A stretch of DNA of 64,000 nucleotides from Streptomyces sp. NBC_00691 (GTDB lineage: Bacteria; Actinomycetota; Actinomycetes; Streptomycetales; Streptomycetaceae): NCBI RefSeq assembly GCF_036226665.1, contig NZ_CP109007.1:7936001-8000000 (forward strand), written 5' to 3'. The translations under genes were made by a program, and so were the position numbers. Positions 17,505-26,110 of the stretch are shown here, piece by piece; position 1 is the first letter of the stretch; every line of letters starts with the position of its first letter. Below the pieces are notes generated by a model. The model worked only from the letters and a program-made list of their open reading frames with translations. It was not told the origin of the DNA and did no database searches.

Positions 17505-18038
17505 ATGACCGACATTCGCACCCCCCGTCTCATCCTCCGGCGCTGGAGCGACGACGACCTTGTCCCGCTGGCCGAGATCAACGCCGATCCCGAGGTGATG
17601 CGCTGGATCGGGGACGGCTCGGTCCTCGATCTGGAGCGGACCGCCGAGGACATCGAGCGGTACGAGGAGGAGTGGGACGAGGAGGGCTTCGGGATCTTCG
17701 CCGTCGAGCTCATCGCCTCGGGCGAGCTGATCGGCTTCGCCGGCCTGTCCCTGCCGGAGTTCCTTCCGGAGGTGATGCCGGACGTGGAGATCGGCTGGCG
17801 CCTGGGCCGGCAGTTCTGGGGCCAGGGGTACGCCTCCGAGGCCGCCCACGCGGTCCTGGAGTTCGCACTCCAGGACCGCGGGCTCGACCGGGTCGTCGCG
17901 ATCGCCCACATCAGCAACCAGGCCTCCGAGAACGTGATCGGCAAGCTCGGCATGACCGAGGAGCGCGAGACGACCCACCCGGACTTCGGCCTTCCCCTGC
18001 GGATCTACGCGATCGACCTCACCGAGTACGAGGCCTGA
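17505..18038 (+). CDS. GNAT-family N-acetyltransferase (RimJ/RimL type)
   Basis: 177 aa. It opens TPRLILRRWSDDDLVPLAEINADPEVMRW, the normal beginning of RimJ/RimL-like acetyltransferases. The acetyl-CoA loop is in IGWRLGRQFWGQGYASEAAHAVLEFAL (Q/R-x-x-G-x-G/A equivalent), and SNQASENVIGKLGM matches the conserved 'N-x-x-S-x-x-v-l-e-K-l-G' helix. It acetylates an unknown amine: ribosomal protein N-terminus, antibiotic or metabolite. The upstream 260 bases hold no gene I can support. Confidence 0.87.
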   Translation: MTDIRTPRLILRRWSDDDLVPLAEINADPEVMRWIGDGSVLDLERTAEDIERYEEEWDEEGFGIFAVELIASGELIGFAGLSLPEFLPEVMPDVEIGWRLGRQFWGQGYASEAAHAVLEFALQDRGLDRVVAIAHISNQASENVIGKLGMTEERETTHPDFGLPLRIYAIDLTEYEA

Positions 18039-18058
18039 CCGGCCCGGTCGTCACCGTC

Positions 18059-19333
18059 TCAGTGACGCTCGGGCAGGTCCCGCTCCGCCGGCAGCGAGGT
18101 GACGTCACGGGCCGTGGGCGAGGCGGCGGCGCGCGAGGACGCGGCGGGCGCCGGCTTCTTCCCGCAGAACGCCGCCTCCAGCGTCCCGCCGAGCGCCGTG
18201 TTGGCGGCACCGTGGTTCGAGGTGTTCGCCATCGCCGAAAGGCTGCGGCGGCCGTCGCGGGTCGAGAAGGTGTACGTGTAGAAGCCCTGCACGGTGCCCG
18301 TGTGACCGTACACCTGCGTCCCGCACGACAGGTCGTAACGGCGCAGACCGAGCCCGTAGAACCGGGTGCCGGCGGCGTCGGTCGGCGTGACCGTCGTCAT
18401 GGCCTCCATCATGGCCGGGGACAGCAGCCGGCCGCGCATGAGCGCGCTGGTGAAGGTGTTGAGGTCGGCGGGGCTGGAGATGACGGCCCCGGCCGACTGC
18501 GCCCAGGAGACCGTCTGCTCCGTGGAGTCCACCAGCGCGCCGCCCTCCTCGTCCGGGTGCAGGTAGCCGCGCACGTGCCCACCCTTGATCCGGGTGTCGG
18601 GGTGCACGTAGGAGGTCTTGGTGAGCTTCAGCGGCTTGAAGACGCGGCGCTCGTAGGCGTCGGCCACCGGCCGGCCCGTGAGCTTCTCGATCAGCATGCC
18701 GACGACCACGAAGTTGGCGTTCGAGTACTGGTAGGAGACGCCCGGCTGGGTGGTCCGCGGCTCGCTCAGCGAGAGGTCCACGAGCTCCTGGTAGCTGAAC
18801 ACCCGGTTCCGTACGGCCTCGAAGCCCGGCACCGTGTGCTCGAACATCGCGTTCGTGTAGTCGGCGAGACCGCTGCGGTGGGTCAGCAGATGACGGACCG
18901 TGATGCGGTCGTCGGGGAGCAGACCGGGGAGGTGGGTGTTCACGGAGGTGTCGAGCTGGAGCTTCCCCTCCTCCACGAGCTGCAGGAGCACGACGGTGGA
19001 GAAGGTCTTGCTGACGCTGCCGATCCGGAAGCGCGAGTGGATGTCCATCGGAGCGCCCGAGACGCGGTCCTGGACGCCGACGGTCCGGCTGCGGACCCCG
19101 TCGGCACCGACGAACCGGGCCATCGCGCCCGGCGCCCCGTTGGCCATGGCCGAGTTCAGCGCGGCGACCACGCCGTCCATGTCGGGCGCGGGGACCGCGG
19201 GTGTCGTGGTGGCGGCGGGCGCGACAGGCGCGCCGGGAGCGGCGAACGCGCTGGTCGCGGGGGCGACGCCCGCGGCGAGCGCGGCGATCAGGGTGGCACT
19301 CACGGCCAGGCGTCGGTTCGACGTCAGGGGCAC
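18059..19333 (-). CDS. Secreted serine hydrolase, class C beta-lactamase / D-Ala-D-Ala carboxypeptidase family
   Basis: 424 aa from GTG 19333, preceded by GAGGAA. Residues 1-32 form a Sec signal peptide ending in TSAFAAP. The catalytic tetrad S106-V-S-K109 (IGSVSKTFS), the Tyr motif YSNANF and the late HTGTVQG triad place it in the penicillin-recognising serine hydrolases (AmpC/EstB/R61 type). It acts outside the cell on D-Ala-D-Ala peptides or esters; true beta-lactamase activity is not implied. It converges on the GNAT gene with a 20-base gap. Confidence 0.9.
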   Translation of the reverse strand: MPLTSNRRLAVSATLIAALAAGVAPATSAFAAPGAPVAPAATTTPAVPAPDMDGVVAALNSAMANGAPGAMARFVGADGVRSRTVGVQDRVSGAPMDIHSRFRIGSVSKTFSTVVLLQLVEEGKLQLDTSVNTHLPGLLPDDRITVRHLLTHRSGLADYTNAMFEHTVPGFEAVRNRVFSYQELVDLSLSEPRTTQPGVSYQYSNANFVVVGMLIEKLTGRPVADAYERRVFKPLKLTKTSYVHPDTRIKGGHVRGYLHPDEEGGALVDSTEQTVSWAQSAGAVISSPADLNTFTSALMRGRLLSPAMMEAMTTVTPTDAAGTRFYGLGLRRYDLSCGTQVYGHTGTVQGFYTYTFSTRDGRRSLSAMANTSNHGAANTALGGTLEAAFCGKKPAPAASSRAAASPTARDVTSLPAERDLPERH

Positions 19334-19603
19334 GGTGATTCCTCGGCTTCTTCCGGGTTCTTCCGGATCGTTCGGTACGGCGCACGGCTCGGGCACGCCG
19401 CAGGGCAGGGGCGGCACCCGACCGCGAGGTCTGGTCCCGGCCCCATGGATCATGAGTGCCAACGCCCGGGAACGGTTCCTGACACGGGGGCACGGGTTGT
19501 GGAACCCGAACGTCCGCGCCGCCGCCCGAAGTCGCTCACCGCGCCCCGGGTGCCCGAGTACGGCGCGGCTCCTCCGGCGGGCATGACGCGCAGCACGCGC
19601 GAA

Positions 19604-19638
19604 GGCCCGGCCGGTCGACTCAGTCGACCGGCCGGGCC
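19604..19638 (-). terminator. Strong hairpin after katG
   Basis: GGCCCGGCCGGTCGACT and AGTCGACCGGCCGGGCC are perfect complements separated by one base, giving a 17-bp stem before loop relaxation. It lies 48 bases beyond the katG stop. The rest of the 353-base gap between 19334 and 19686 holds no gene or other motif I recognise. Confidence 0.85.
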
Positions 19639-19686
19639 CTGGGATCACACGGGGTTCAGCCGCCTACAGCCGTCGCCGGCCGAGGA

Positions 19687-21906
19687 TCAGGCGACGTCGA
19701 ACCGGTCCAGGTCCATGACCTTGACCCACGCGGAGACGAAGTCGGACACGAACTTCTCCTTCGCGTCGTCGCTCGCGTAGACCTCGGCCAGCGCGCGCAG
19801 CTCGGAGTTCGATCCGAAGACCAGGTCGGCGCGGGTACCCGTCCACTTGACCTCGCCGGTGGCGGAGTCGCGGCCCTCGTAGGTGGTCGCGTCCGCGGAG
19901 GTCGCCGTCCACGTCGTGCCCATGTCGAGCAGGTTGACGAAGAAGTCGTTCGTCAGGGAGCCCGGGGTCGTGGTGAGAACACCGTGCGCGGACTGCTGGT
20001 GGTTGGCGCCGAGGACGCGGAGGCCGCCGACGAGGACCGTCATCTCCGGCGCGCTCAGGGTCAGCAGGTTGGCGCGGTCGACCAGCAGGTACTCGGCCGG
20101 AAGGCGGGTGCCCTTGCCGAGGTAGTTGCGGAAGCCGTCGGCCTGCGGCTCCAGGGCGGCGAAGGACTCCACGTCCGTCTGGTCCTGAGCGGCGTCCACG
20201 CGGCCCGGGGTGAACGGCACCTCGACGTCGAAGCCGCCGTCCTTGGCCGCCTTCTCGACGGCCGCGGAGCCCGCGAGGACGACCAGGTCGGCGATCGAGA
20301 CCTTCTTGGCGCCGGCGGCCTCGAAGGAGGACTTGACGCCCTCGAGCGTCCGCAGCACCTGCGCGAGCTCGTCCGGGTTGTTGACCTCCCAGTTGCGCTG
20401 CGGCTCCAGGCGGATGCGGCCGCCGTTGGCGCCGCCGCGCTTGTCGCTGCCGCGGAAGGAGGAGGCCGAGGCCCAGGCCGCGGAGACCAGCTGCGCGACG
20501 GTGAGGTCGGAGCCGAGGATCTGCTCCTTGAGGGAGGCGATGTCCGCGGCGTCGAGGGTCTCGCCCTCGCGCGCCGGCAGCGGGTCCTGCCACAGCAGGA
20601 CCTCGGCGGGGACCTCCGTGCCGAGGTAGCGGACGGCCGGACCCATGTCACGGTGCGTCAGCTTGTACCAGGCGCGGGCGAAGGCGTCCGCGAACTGCTC
20701 CGGGTTCTCGTAGAAGCGCCGCGAGATCTGCTCGTAGGCAGGGTCGAAGCGCAGCGAGAGGTCGGTGGTGAGCATCGTCGGGAGGTGCTTCTTCGACGCG
20801 TCGTGGGCGTCGGGGATGATCGCCTCGGCGTTCTTCGCCACCCACTGGTTCGCGCCGGCCGGGCTCTGGGTGAGCTCGTACTCGTACTCGAAGAGGTGCT
20901 TGAAGAAGTCGTTGCTCCACTGCGCGGGCGTGGTGGTCCAGGTGACCTCGAGACCGCTGGTGATCGCGTCGGCGCCCTTGCCGGTGCCGTACGAGTTGGC
21001 CCAGCCGAAGCCCTGCGCCTCCAGGGGCGCGGCCTCGGGGTCGTCGCCGACGTTGTCCGCGGGGCCGGCGCCGTGGGTCTTGCCGAAGGTGTGGCCACCG
21101 GCGATGAGGGCGACGGTCTCCTCGTCGTTCATCGCCATGCGGCGGAACGTCTCACGGATGTCGCGGGCCGCGGCGACCGGGTCCGGGTTGCCGTTGGGGC
21201 CCTCGGGGTTGACGTAGATGAGGCCCATCTGGACGGCGCCGAGCGGGTTCTCCAGCTCGCGGTCACCGGTGTAGCGCTCGTCGCCGAGCCAGGTGGTCTC
21301 GGGGCCCCAGTAGACGTCCTCGTCGGCCTCCCAGACGTCGGCCCGGCCACCGGCGAAGCCGAAGGTCTTGAAGCCCATCGTCTCGAGGGCCACGTTGCCC
21401 GTGAGGATCATGAGGTCGGCCCAGGAGATGCTCTGGCCGTACTTCTTCTTCACCGGCCACAGCAGACGGCGGGCCTTGTCCAGGTTGCCGTTGTCCGGCC
21501 AGCTGTTCAGCGGCGCGAAGCGCTGCTGACCGGCACCGGCGCCACCGCGGCCGTCACTGATGCGGTAGGTGCCCGCGCTGTGCCAGGCCATGCGGATCAT
21601 GAGCGGGCCGTAGTTGCCGAAGTCTGCGGGCCACCAGTCCTGCGAGGTGGTGAGCACCTCGGCGATGTCCCGCTTGACGGCCGCGAGGTCGAGAGCGCCG
21701 AACGCCTCGGCGTAGTCGAACTCCGCACCGAGCGGGTTCCCCACGACGGGGTTCGTGGCGAGGATCTTCAGGTTGAGCCGCTCCGGCCACCACTGGCGGT
21801 TGCCGCCGCCCTGGGTCGGGTGCGCGGCACGGCCGTGCGCGACCGGGCAGCCGCCCGAACCCTCGGGGGTGGGGTCGGTGACGATTGCGTCGTGGTTCTC
21901 GGACAT
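19687..21906 (-). CDS. katG: Catalase-peroxidase KatG
   Basis: 739 aa, normal length for KatG. Distal haem residues Arg105, Trp108 and His109 are in MIRMAWHSAGTYR, and the proximal histidine is in GGHTFGKTHGAG. The Tyr (MGLIYVNPEGPNG) and Met (RRMAMNDEETVAL) of the Met-Tyr-Trp adduct needed for catalase activity are present. The C-terminal non-haem half is complete. It removes hydrogen peroxide and acts as a peroxidase in the cytoplasm. GGAAGGA precedes ATG 21906. It is divergent from a Fur-family regulator 172 bases away, which probably controls it in response to peroxide. Confidence 0.97.
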   Translation of the reverse strand: MSENHDAIVTDPTPEGSGGCPVAHGRAAHPTQGGGNRQWWPERLNLKILATNPVVGNPLGAEFDYAEAFGALDLAAVKRDIAEVLTTSQDWWPADFGNYGPLMIRMAWHSAGTYRISDGRGGAGAGQQRFAPLNSWPDNGNLDKARRLLWPVKKKYGQSISWADLMILTGNVALETMGFKTFGFAGGRADVWEADEDVYWGPETTWLGDERYTGDRELENPLGAVQMGLIYVNPEGPNGNPDPVAAARDIRETFRRMAMNDEETVALIAGGHTFGKTHGAGPADNVGDDPEAAPLEAQGFGWANSYGTGKGADAITSGLEVTWTTTPAQWSNDFFKHLFEYEYELTQSPAGANQWVAKNAEAIIPDAHDASKKHLPTMLTTDLSLRFDPAYEQISRRFYENPEQFADAFARAWYKLTHRDMGPAVRYLGTEVPAEVLLWQDPLPAREGETLDAADIASLKEQILGSDLTVAQLVSAAWASASSFRGSDKRGGANGGRIRLEPQRNWEVNNPDELAQVLRTLEGVKSSFEAAGAKKVSIADLVVLAGSAAVEKAAKDGGFDVEVPFTPGRVDAAQDQTDVESFAALEPQADGFRNYLGKGTRLPAEYLLVDRANLLTLSAPEMTVLVGGLRVLGANHQQSAHGVLTTTPGSLTNDFFVNLLDMGTTWTATSADATTYEGRDSATGEVKWTGTRADLVFGSNSELRALAEVYASDDAKEKFVSDFVSAWVKVMDLDRFDVA

Positions 21907-22024
21907 GCAAATCCTTCCGGACGGGGCGGATCGTGGTGCTCAGCCGGGGCGGGCACCAGTGGGATGTCTCGTGCCCGACCGGAGCCGTGGTGTGCCTTGG
22001 CTATTGCCGGAACCGATCCTACGA

Positions 22025-22037
22025 TGGACAGAGTCCA
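22025..22037. promoter_or_regulatory. Short palindrome in the katG / Fur-regulator intergenic region, candidate operator
   Basis: TGGAC-AGA-GTCCA is a perfect 5-3-5 palindrome 42 bases ahead of the regulator start and 119 bases ahead of katG. The flanks extend it weakly (TTGACTTGGAC on one side). Location fits a peroxide-responsive Fur/PerR-type site, but it is shorter than a full 7-1-7 Fur box, so this is only a candidate. Confidence 0.4.
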
Positions 22038-22078
22038 AGTCAAGAACCACGCCAATGATCCGAAGGGGTGAGCCGAAA

Positions 22079-22489
22079 ATGAGCGATCTGCTGGAGCGCC
22101 TGCGTGCGCGTGGCTGGCGGATGACGTCCCAGCGGCGCGTCGTCGCGGAGGTCCTTGCCGGCGAGCACGTCCACCTCACGGCCGACGAGGTGCACGCGCG
22201 GGCCGTGGCACGCCTTCCGGAGATCGCGCGGGCGACCGTCTATAACACCCTCGGCGAGCTGGTGGCGCTCGGTGAGGTCGTGGAGCTCTCCACGGACGGC
22301 CGGGCGAAGCGGTACGACCCGAACGCGCACCACGCGCACCAGCACCTCGTGTGTTCGAACTGCGGCATCATCCGCGACGTCCACCCGACGGGGGACCCGC
22401 TGACGGTTCTCCCGCCCGAGGAGCGGTTCGGCTTCACCGTCTCGAAGGCCGACGTGACGTACCGCGGGCTCTGCCCCGCCTGCGCCTGA
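22079..22489 (+). CDS. Fur-family regulator, peroxide-sensing PerR/CatR-like
   Basis: 136 aa. The winged helix covers residues ~5-80 (GWRMTSQRRVVAEVLAGEHVHLTADEVHARA, then ARATVYNTLGELVALGEV). The metal-binding part has HHAHQHLVCSNCG and a terminal CPAC, giving the CxxC...CxxC structural zinc site. The His cluster supplies regulatory metal ligands. Divergent position next to katG indicates a peroxide-sensing repressor rather than an iron-uptake Fur. This differs from the furA/furS-katG co-directional operon of many actinobacteria and resembles catR arrangements. Confidence 0.9.
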   Translation: MSDLLERLRARGWRMTSQRRVVAEVLAGEHVHLTADEVHARAVARLPEIARATVYNTLGELVALGEVVELSTDGRAKRYDPNAHHAHQHLVCSNCGIIRDVHPTGDPLTVLPPEERFGFTVSKADVTYRGLCPACA

Positions 22490-22530
22490 CGGGCCGCGCG
22501 GCGCCGGGATCCCGGACCCGGGAGAACGGC

Positions 22531-22565
22531 GGGAGCCCCTCCACCGTGGCGGTGGAGGGGCTCCC
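22531..22565. terminator. Bidirectional hairpin between the Fur-family gene and tpx
   Basis: GGGAGCCCCTCCACC (22531-22545) pairs perfectly with GGTGGAGGGGCTCCC (22551-22565) around a 5-base loop. It lies 41 bases after the regulator and 27 bases after tpx, so it can serve both convergent genes. Confidence 0.88.
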
Positions 22566-22592
22566 GTGCGTCGCCGTGGGGCGGCGGCGTTC

Positions 22593-23096
22593 CTACTTCT
22601 CGAGCGCGGAGAGCGCGTCGTCGTAGCTGGGCTCCTCGGCGATCTCGCCGACGAGCTGCGCGTGCAGCACGGTGTCGTTCTCGTCGAGGACGACGACCGC
22701 GCGGGCGGTCAGGCCGGCCAGCGGGCCGTCCGCGATCTCCACGCCGTAGTTGGTGTGGAACTCGCGGCCGCGGAGCGTCGAGAGGTTCTTGACGTTCTCG
22801 AGGCCCTCGGCGCCGCAGAAACGGGCCTGCGCGAAGGGGAGGTCGGCGGAGATGCAGAGCACCACCGTGTTCTCCAGGGCGCCGACCTTCTCGTTGAAGG
22901 CGCGGACCGAGGAGGCGCAGGTCGGGGTGTCGACACTCGGGAAGATGTTGAGGACCTTGCGCTGACCGGCGTAGTCCTTCAGCGACTTGTCCGCCAGGCC
23001 CTCGGCGACGAGCGTGAAGTCAGGAGCCTGGCTTCCCGGGGTCGGCAGGGTGCCGTTGACCTGTACCGGGCTGCCCTTCAGCGTGACCTGGGCCAT
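22593..23096 (-). CDS. tpx: Thiol peroxidase Tpx (atypical 2-Cys peroxiredoxin)
   Basis: 167 aa. The peroxidatic Cys60 lies in FPSVDTPTCASS and the resolving Cys94 in ARFCGAEG, the spacing of Tpx enzymes. The fold elements PDFTLV and LSTLRGREFHTNYGVEI agree. It reduces peroxides with thioredoxin in the cytoplasm. ATG 23096 is set by AGGAGA. Together with katG and the Fur regulator it forms a compact peroxide-defence island. Confidence 0.95.
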   Translation of the reverse strand: MAQVTLKGSPVQVNGTLPTPGSQAPDFTLVAEGLADKSLKDYAGQRKVLNIFPSVDTPTCASSVRAFNEKVGALENTVVLCISADLPFAQARFCGAEGLENVKNLSTLRGREFHTNYGVEIADGPLAGLTARAVVVLDENDTVLHAQLVGEIAEEPSYDDALSALEK

Positions 23097-23301
23097 GGGA
23101 GATCTCCTTCGGACGATGTAAGTGACAACGAGGGGAATCGTAGTGCGTGGTGGCCTGCCCACCGGACACGTGCATCAGGTCGGGCTAGGAGTGATCGATC
23201 CCGCGTGGTTCATAGATGTGAACACTCGTGGGGCCTTACGCGCCCCGCCCATCGACCGCTCACTCTGGCGGAAGGGTGCACCGGGCATGAACCTCACCAT
23301 C

Positions 23302-23330
23302 TTGACGCCTTTGGTTCAGACCTTTAGGTT
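23302..23330 (+). promoter_or_regulatory. Sigma-70-type promoter for the alginate lyase-like gene
   Basis: TTGACG (23302-23307) and TAGGTT (23325-23330) are separated by 17 bases, a close match to the Streptomyces HrdB consensus, about 50 bases ahead of the start codon. The rest of the 285-base gap from 23097 holds no gene. Confidence 0.65.
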
Positions 23331-23381
23331 CCACCCTCGACAGTCACGCAGGGTTCACATATCTGACCAAGGAGCAACTCC

Positions 23382-24605
23382 ATGTTCATACGGCGCGACG
23401 CCTCCCATGTGAAGCGCAGGGGAAGGAGGGTGCTGCTCGCCGTCCCCCTGCTGGCCGCCGCCCTCCTCGCCACTCTCGTCGGGGGGCCCGGGGGAGACCG
23501 CGCCGAAGCGGCCCCCGCCACGTTCGCGCACCCCGGTGTCCTGGTCTCCCGCGGTCAACTCGACTTCGCCCGCGAGCGGGTCGGGGCGGGCGCGCAGCCC
23601 TGGAAGGGCGCCTACGACCGGATGATGGCGAGCAGGTACGCCTCGCTCTCCCGGGTCCCGAAGCCCCGCTCGGTGGTGGAGTGCGGCTCGTACTCGAACC
23701 CGAACAACGGCTGCACCGACGAGCGCGAGGACGCCATCGCCGCGTACACCCTCTCCCTCGCCTGGTACGTCACGCGGGACAGCCGGTACGCCCAGAAGGC
23801 CATCGAGATCATGGACGCCTGGTCCGGTGTGATCACCGATCACACCAACTCCAACGCACCCCTGCAGACGGGCTGGGCGGGATCCTCCTGGCCGCGGGCC
23901 GCCGAGATCATCCGCTACACCTACACCGGCTGGCCCCAGGCCCGCGTCGACCGGTTCAGGACCATGCTGCGCGACGTCTATCTCCCCGAGGTCGCCAACG
24001 GCTCCCACTCCAACGGGAACTGGGAGCTCAGCATGACCGAGGCGGCCATCGGCATCGCCGTCTTCCTGGAGGACCGCGCCGCGTACGACAAGGCGGTGAC
24101 CAAGTTCCGCGGCCGTGTCCCCGCGTACATCTACCTCGCGAGCGACGGCGCCCTGCCGAAGGCGGCGCCGGGCAGCGGCCTGGACACGCGCGACGAGATC
24201 GTCCGGTACTGGCAGGGTCAGACGACCTTCGTCGACGGCCTCACCCAGGAGACCTGCCGCGACCTCACCCACACCGGCTACGGCCTGTCCGCCATCTCGC
24301 ACATCGCGGAGACGAGCCGAATCCAGGGCCAGGACCTCTATCCCGAGGTCGCCGACCGGTTGCGGCACGCCCTCGGCCTCCAGGCCAAGTACGAGCTCGG
24401 CGCGGCGGTCCCGAGCTGGCTCTGCGGCGGCACCCTCAAGGACCACCTCGGGCCGGTCACCGAGGTGGGCTTCAACGCGCTCCATCACCGCATGGGGTAC
24501 GGGATGACGAACACCCAGACCCTCACCGAGGCCCGGCGCCCGGCGGGCACCGACAACCTCTTCGTCGCGTGGGAGACCCTCACCCACGCCGGCAACCCCG
24601 AGTGA
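23382..24605 (+). CDS. Secreted alginate lyase-family protein (PL5-like)
   Basis: 407 aa. It has a long basic N-region, a hydrophobic core and an AEAAPATF cleavage area, so it is exported. The mature part is an all-alpha toroid typical of the alginate_lyase Pfam family. Conserved-looking stretches are AYTLSLAWYVTRDSRYAQKA, SNAPLQTGWAGSSWPRAAEI, GNWELSMTEAAIGIAVFLED and RDLTHTGYGLSAISHIAE; the last two resemble the catalytic 'NW' and 'RD..H..Y' segments of lyases on uronate polymers. AAGGAG precedes ATG 23382. The substrate could be alginate or another acidic polysaccharide. No transporter or second lyase accompanies it. Confidence 0.82.
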   Translation: MFIRRDASHVKRRGRRVLLAVPLLAAALLATLVGGPGGDRAEAAPATFAHPGVLVSRGQLDFARERVGAGAQPWKGAYDRMMASRYASLSRVPKPRSVVECGSYSNPNNGCTDEREDAIAAYTLSLAWYVTRDSRYAQKAIEIMDAWSGVITDHTNSNAPLQTGWAGSSWPRAAEIIRYTYTGWPQARVDRFRTMLRDVYLPEVANGSHSNGNWELSMTEAAIGIAVFLEDRAAYDKAVTKFRGRVPAYIYLASDGALPKAAPGSGLDTRDEIVRYWQGQTTFVDGLTQETCRDLTHTGYGLSAISHIAETSRIQGQDLYPEVADRLRHALGLQAKYELGAAVPSWLCGGTLKDHLGPVTEVGFNALHHRMGYGMTNTQTLTEARRPAGTDNLFVAWETLTHAGNPE

Positions 24606-24633
24606 CCCGGACGCGCGGGGGAGTCCGCACCTC

Positions 24634-24662
24634 TTGACGCCCCCTTACTTCACTTCTTAAAT
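24634..24662 (+). promoter_or_regulatory. Sigma-70-type promoter for the GH16 gene
   Basis: TTGACG (24634-24639), 17-base spacer, TTAAAT (24657-24662), ending 83 bases before the start codon. This is the only AT-rich patch in the 140-base gap after the alginate lyase-like gene. Confidence 0.6.
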
Positions 24663-24745
24663 CATGGAGGCGTCCGAAGCGCCTGTCATGTCATGGGCAT
24701 GGCAGGTGCTCGGTCGTTCCCCCACACCCGACGGAAGTGAGAGTC

Positions 24746-26044
24746 ATGCCCTCCGCCCGCTCAGCACGGCGGCCGCTGTTCACCGCCGTGACAGCGCTCG
24801 CCCTGGCCCTGGCCACCACGGCGCTCGCCCCCACCGGACTCGCCCGGCACACGGGCCCCGCCGCATCGGACACCCTCCGGACCGCCGCCCTCCAGCCGGC
24901 CGCCGAGGCCGCCGCCGTGACCTTCTCGGACACCTTCGACGGCGCCGCGGGACTCCCCGTGGACGGCTCGCGGTGGCAGATCGAGACCGGCGACAACGTC
25001 AGCAACCACGAGCGGCAGTACTACACGGCCGGCAACCGCAACGCCGCCCTCGACGGCCAGGGCCACCTCGTGATCACCGCCCGCAAGGAGAACCCCGGCA
25101 ACTACCAGTGCTGGTACGGCCGGTGCGAGTACACCTCGGCACGGCTCAACACCGCCGGGAAGTTCACCGCGCAGTACGGCCACGTCGAGGCCCGGATGAA
25201 GGTGCCGCGCGGCCAGGGCATGTGGCCCGCGTTCTGGATGCTCGGCAACGACCTCGGACAGGTCGGCTGGCCCGCCTCCGGCGAGATCGACATCATGGAG
25301 AACGTCGGTTTCGAGCCGTCCACCGTGCACGGCACCCTGCACGGTCCCGGCTACTCCGGCTCCGGCGGCATCGGCGCCGGCTACACCCTGCCCGGCGGCC
25401 AGGCCTTCGCCGACGCCTTCCACACCTTCGCCGTCGACTGGTCGCCCGGGAAGATCACCTGGTCCGTGGACGGGACCGTCTACCAGACCCGTACACCCGC
25501 CGACCTCGGCGGCCGCGCCTGGGTCTTCGACAAGCCGTTCTTCCTCATCCTGAACCTCGCGGTCGGCGGCTACTGGCCCGGCGACCCCGATGGCTCGACC
25601 GCCTTCCCGCAGCAGCTCGTCGTCGACCACGTCCGCGTCACCACCGCCGACACCCCGGCCACCGGGGGACCGATCACCGGCATCGCCGGCAAGTGCGTCG
25701 ACGTGGCAGCCGCGAACAGCGCCAACGGCACCCCCGTGCAGCTCTACGACTGCAACGGAACGGGCGCCCAGCGGTGGACCGTGGGGACCGACGGCACGAT
25801 CCGGGCCCTCGGCAAGTGCCTCGACGTCACCTCCGCCGGTACGGCCGACGGCACTCCCGTCCAGCTGTGGGACTGCAACGGCAGCGGCGCCCAGCAGTGG
25901 ACCGCCAACGCCGCCCGGGACATCGTGAACCTGGGATCCGGCAAGTGCCTGGACGCCACCGGCAACAGCTCCGCCAACGGCACCAGGCTGCAGATCTGGT
26001 CCTGCGGCGGCGGCGCGAACCAGAAGTGGACGGTGACGCGCTGA
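24746..26044 (+). CDS. Secreted GH16 endo-beta-glucanase with C-terminal ricin-type CBM13
   Basis: 432 aa. A Sec signal peptide comes first, then a GH16 jelly-roll (about residues 60-295) with the catalytic signature GEIDIMEN: Glu180 nucleophile, Asp182, Glu185 acid/base. The extra-residue form E-I-D-I-M-E is that of laminarinase/beta-1,3-glucanase-type GH16. The C-terminal ~130 residues form a beta-trefoil with three repeats ending in QRWTV, QQWTA and QKWTV (QxW motifs), a carbohydrate-binding CBM13. GGAAG precedes ATG 24746; an in-frame GTG lies 9 bases earlier. Likely substrate is beta-1,3 or mixed beta-glucan. Confidence 0.92.
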   Translation: MPSARSARRPLFTAVTALALALATTALAPTGLARHTGPAASDTLRTAALQPAAEAAAVTFSDTFDGAAGLPVDGSRWQIETGDNVSNHERQYYTAGNRNAALDGQGHLVITARKENPGNYQCWYGRCEYTSARLNTAGKFTAQYGHVEARMKVPRGQGMWPAFWMLGNDLGQVGWPASGEIDIMENVGFEPSTVHGTLHGPGYSGSGGIGAGYTLPGGQAFADAFHTFAVDWSPGKITWSVDGTVYQTRTPADLGGRAWVFDKPFFLILNLAVGGYWPGDPDGSTAFPQQLVVDHVRVTTADTPATGGPITGIAGKCVDVAAANSANGTPVQLYDCNGTGAQRWTVGTDGTIRALGKCLDVTSAGTADGTPVQLWDCNGSGAQQWTANAARDIVNLGSGKCLDATGNSSANGTRLQIWSCGGGANQKWTVTR

Positions 26045-26110
26045 CCGGCTGACCCGCTGACCCGCTGAGCCGTCCGCGGGCGGCGCGGCCGCCCGCCTAC
26101 GCTGGTACCC

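Noticed and set aside
19984..22071. A 695-codon plus-strand frame opposite katG
   Set aside because: Antisense to a full-length catalase-peroxidase; composition shows the usual shadow bias and no family resemblance.
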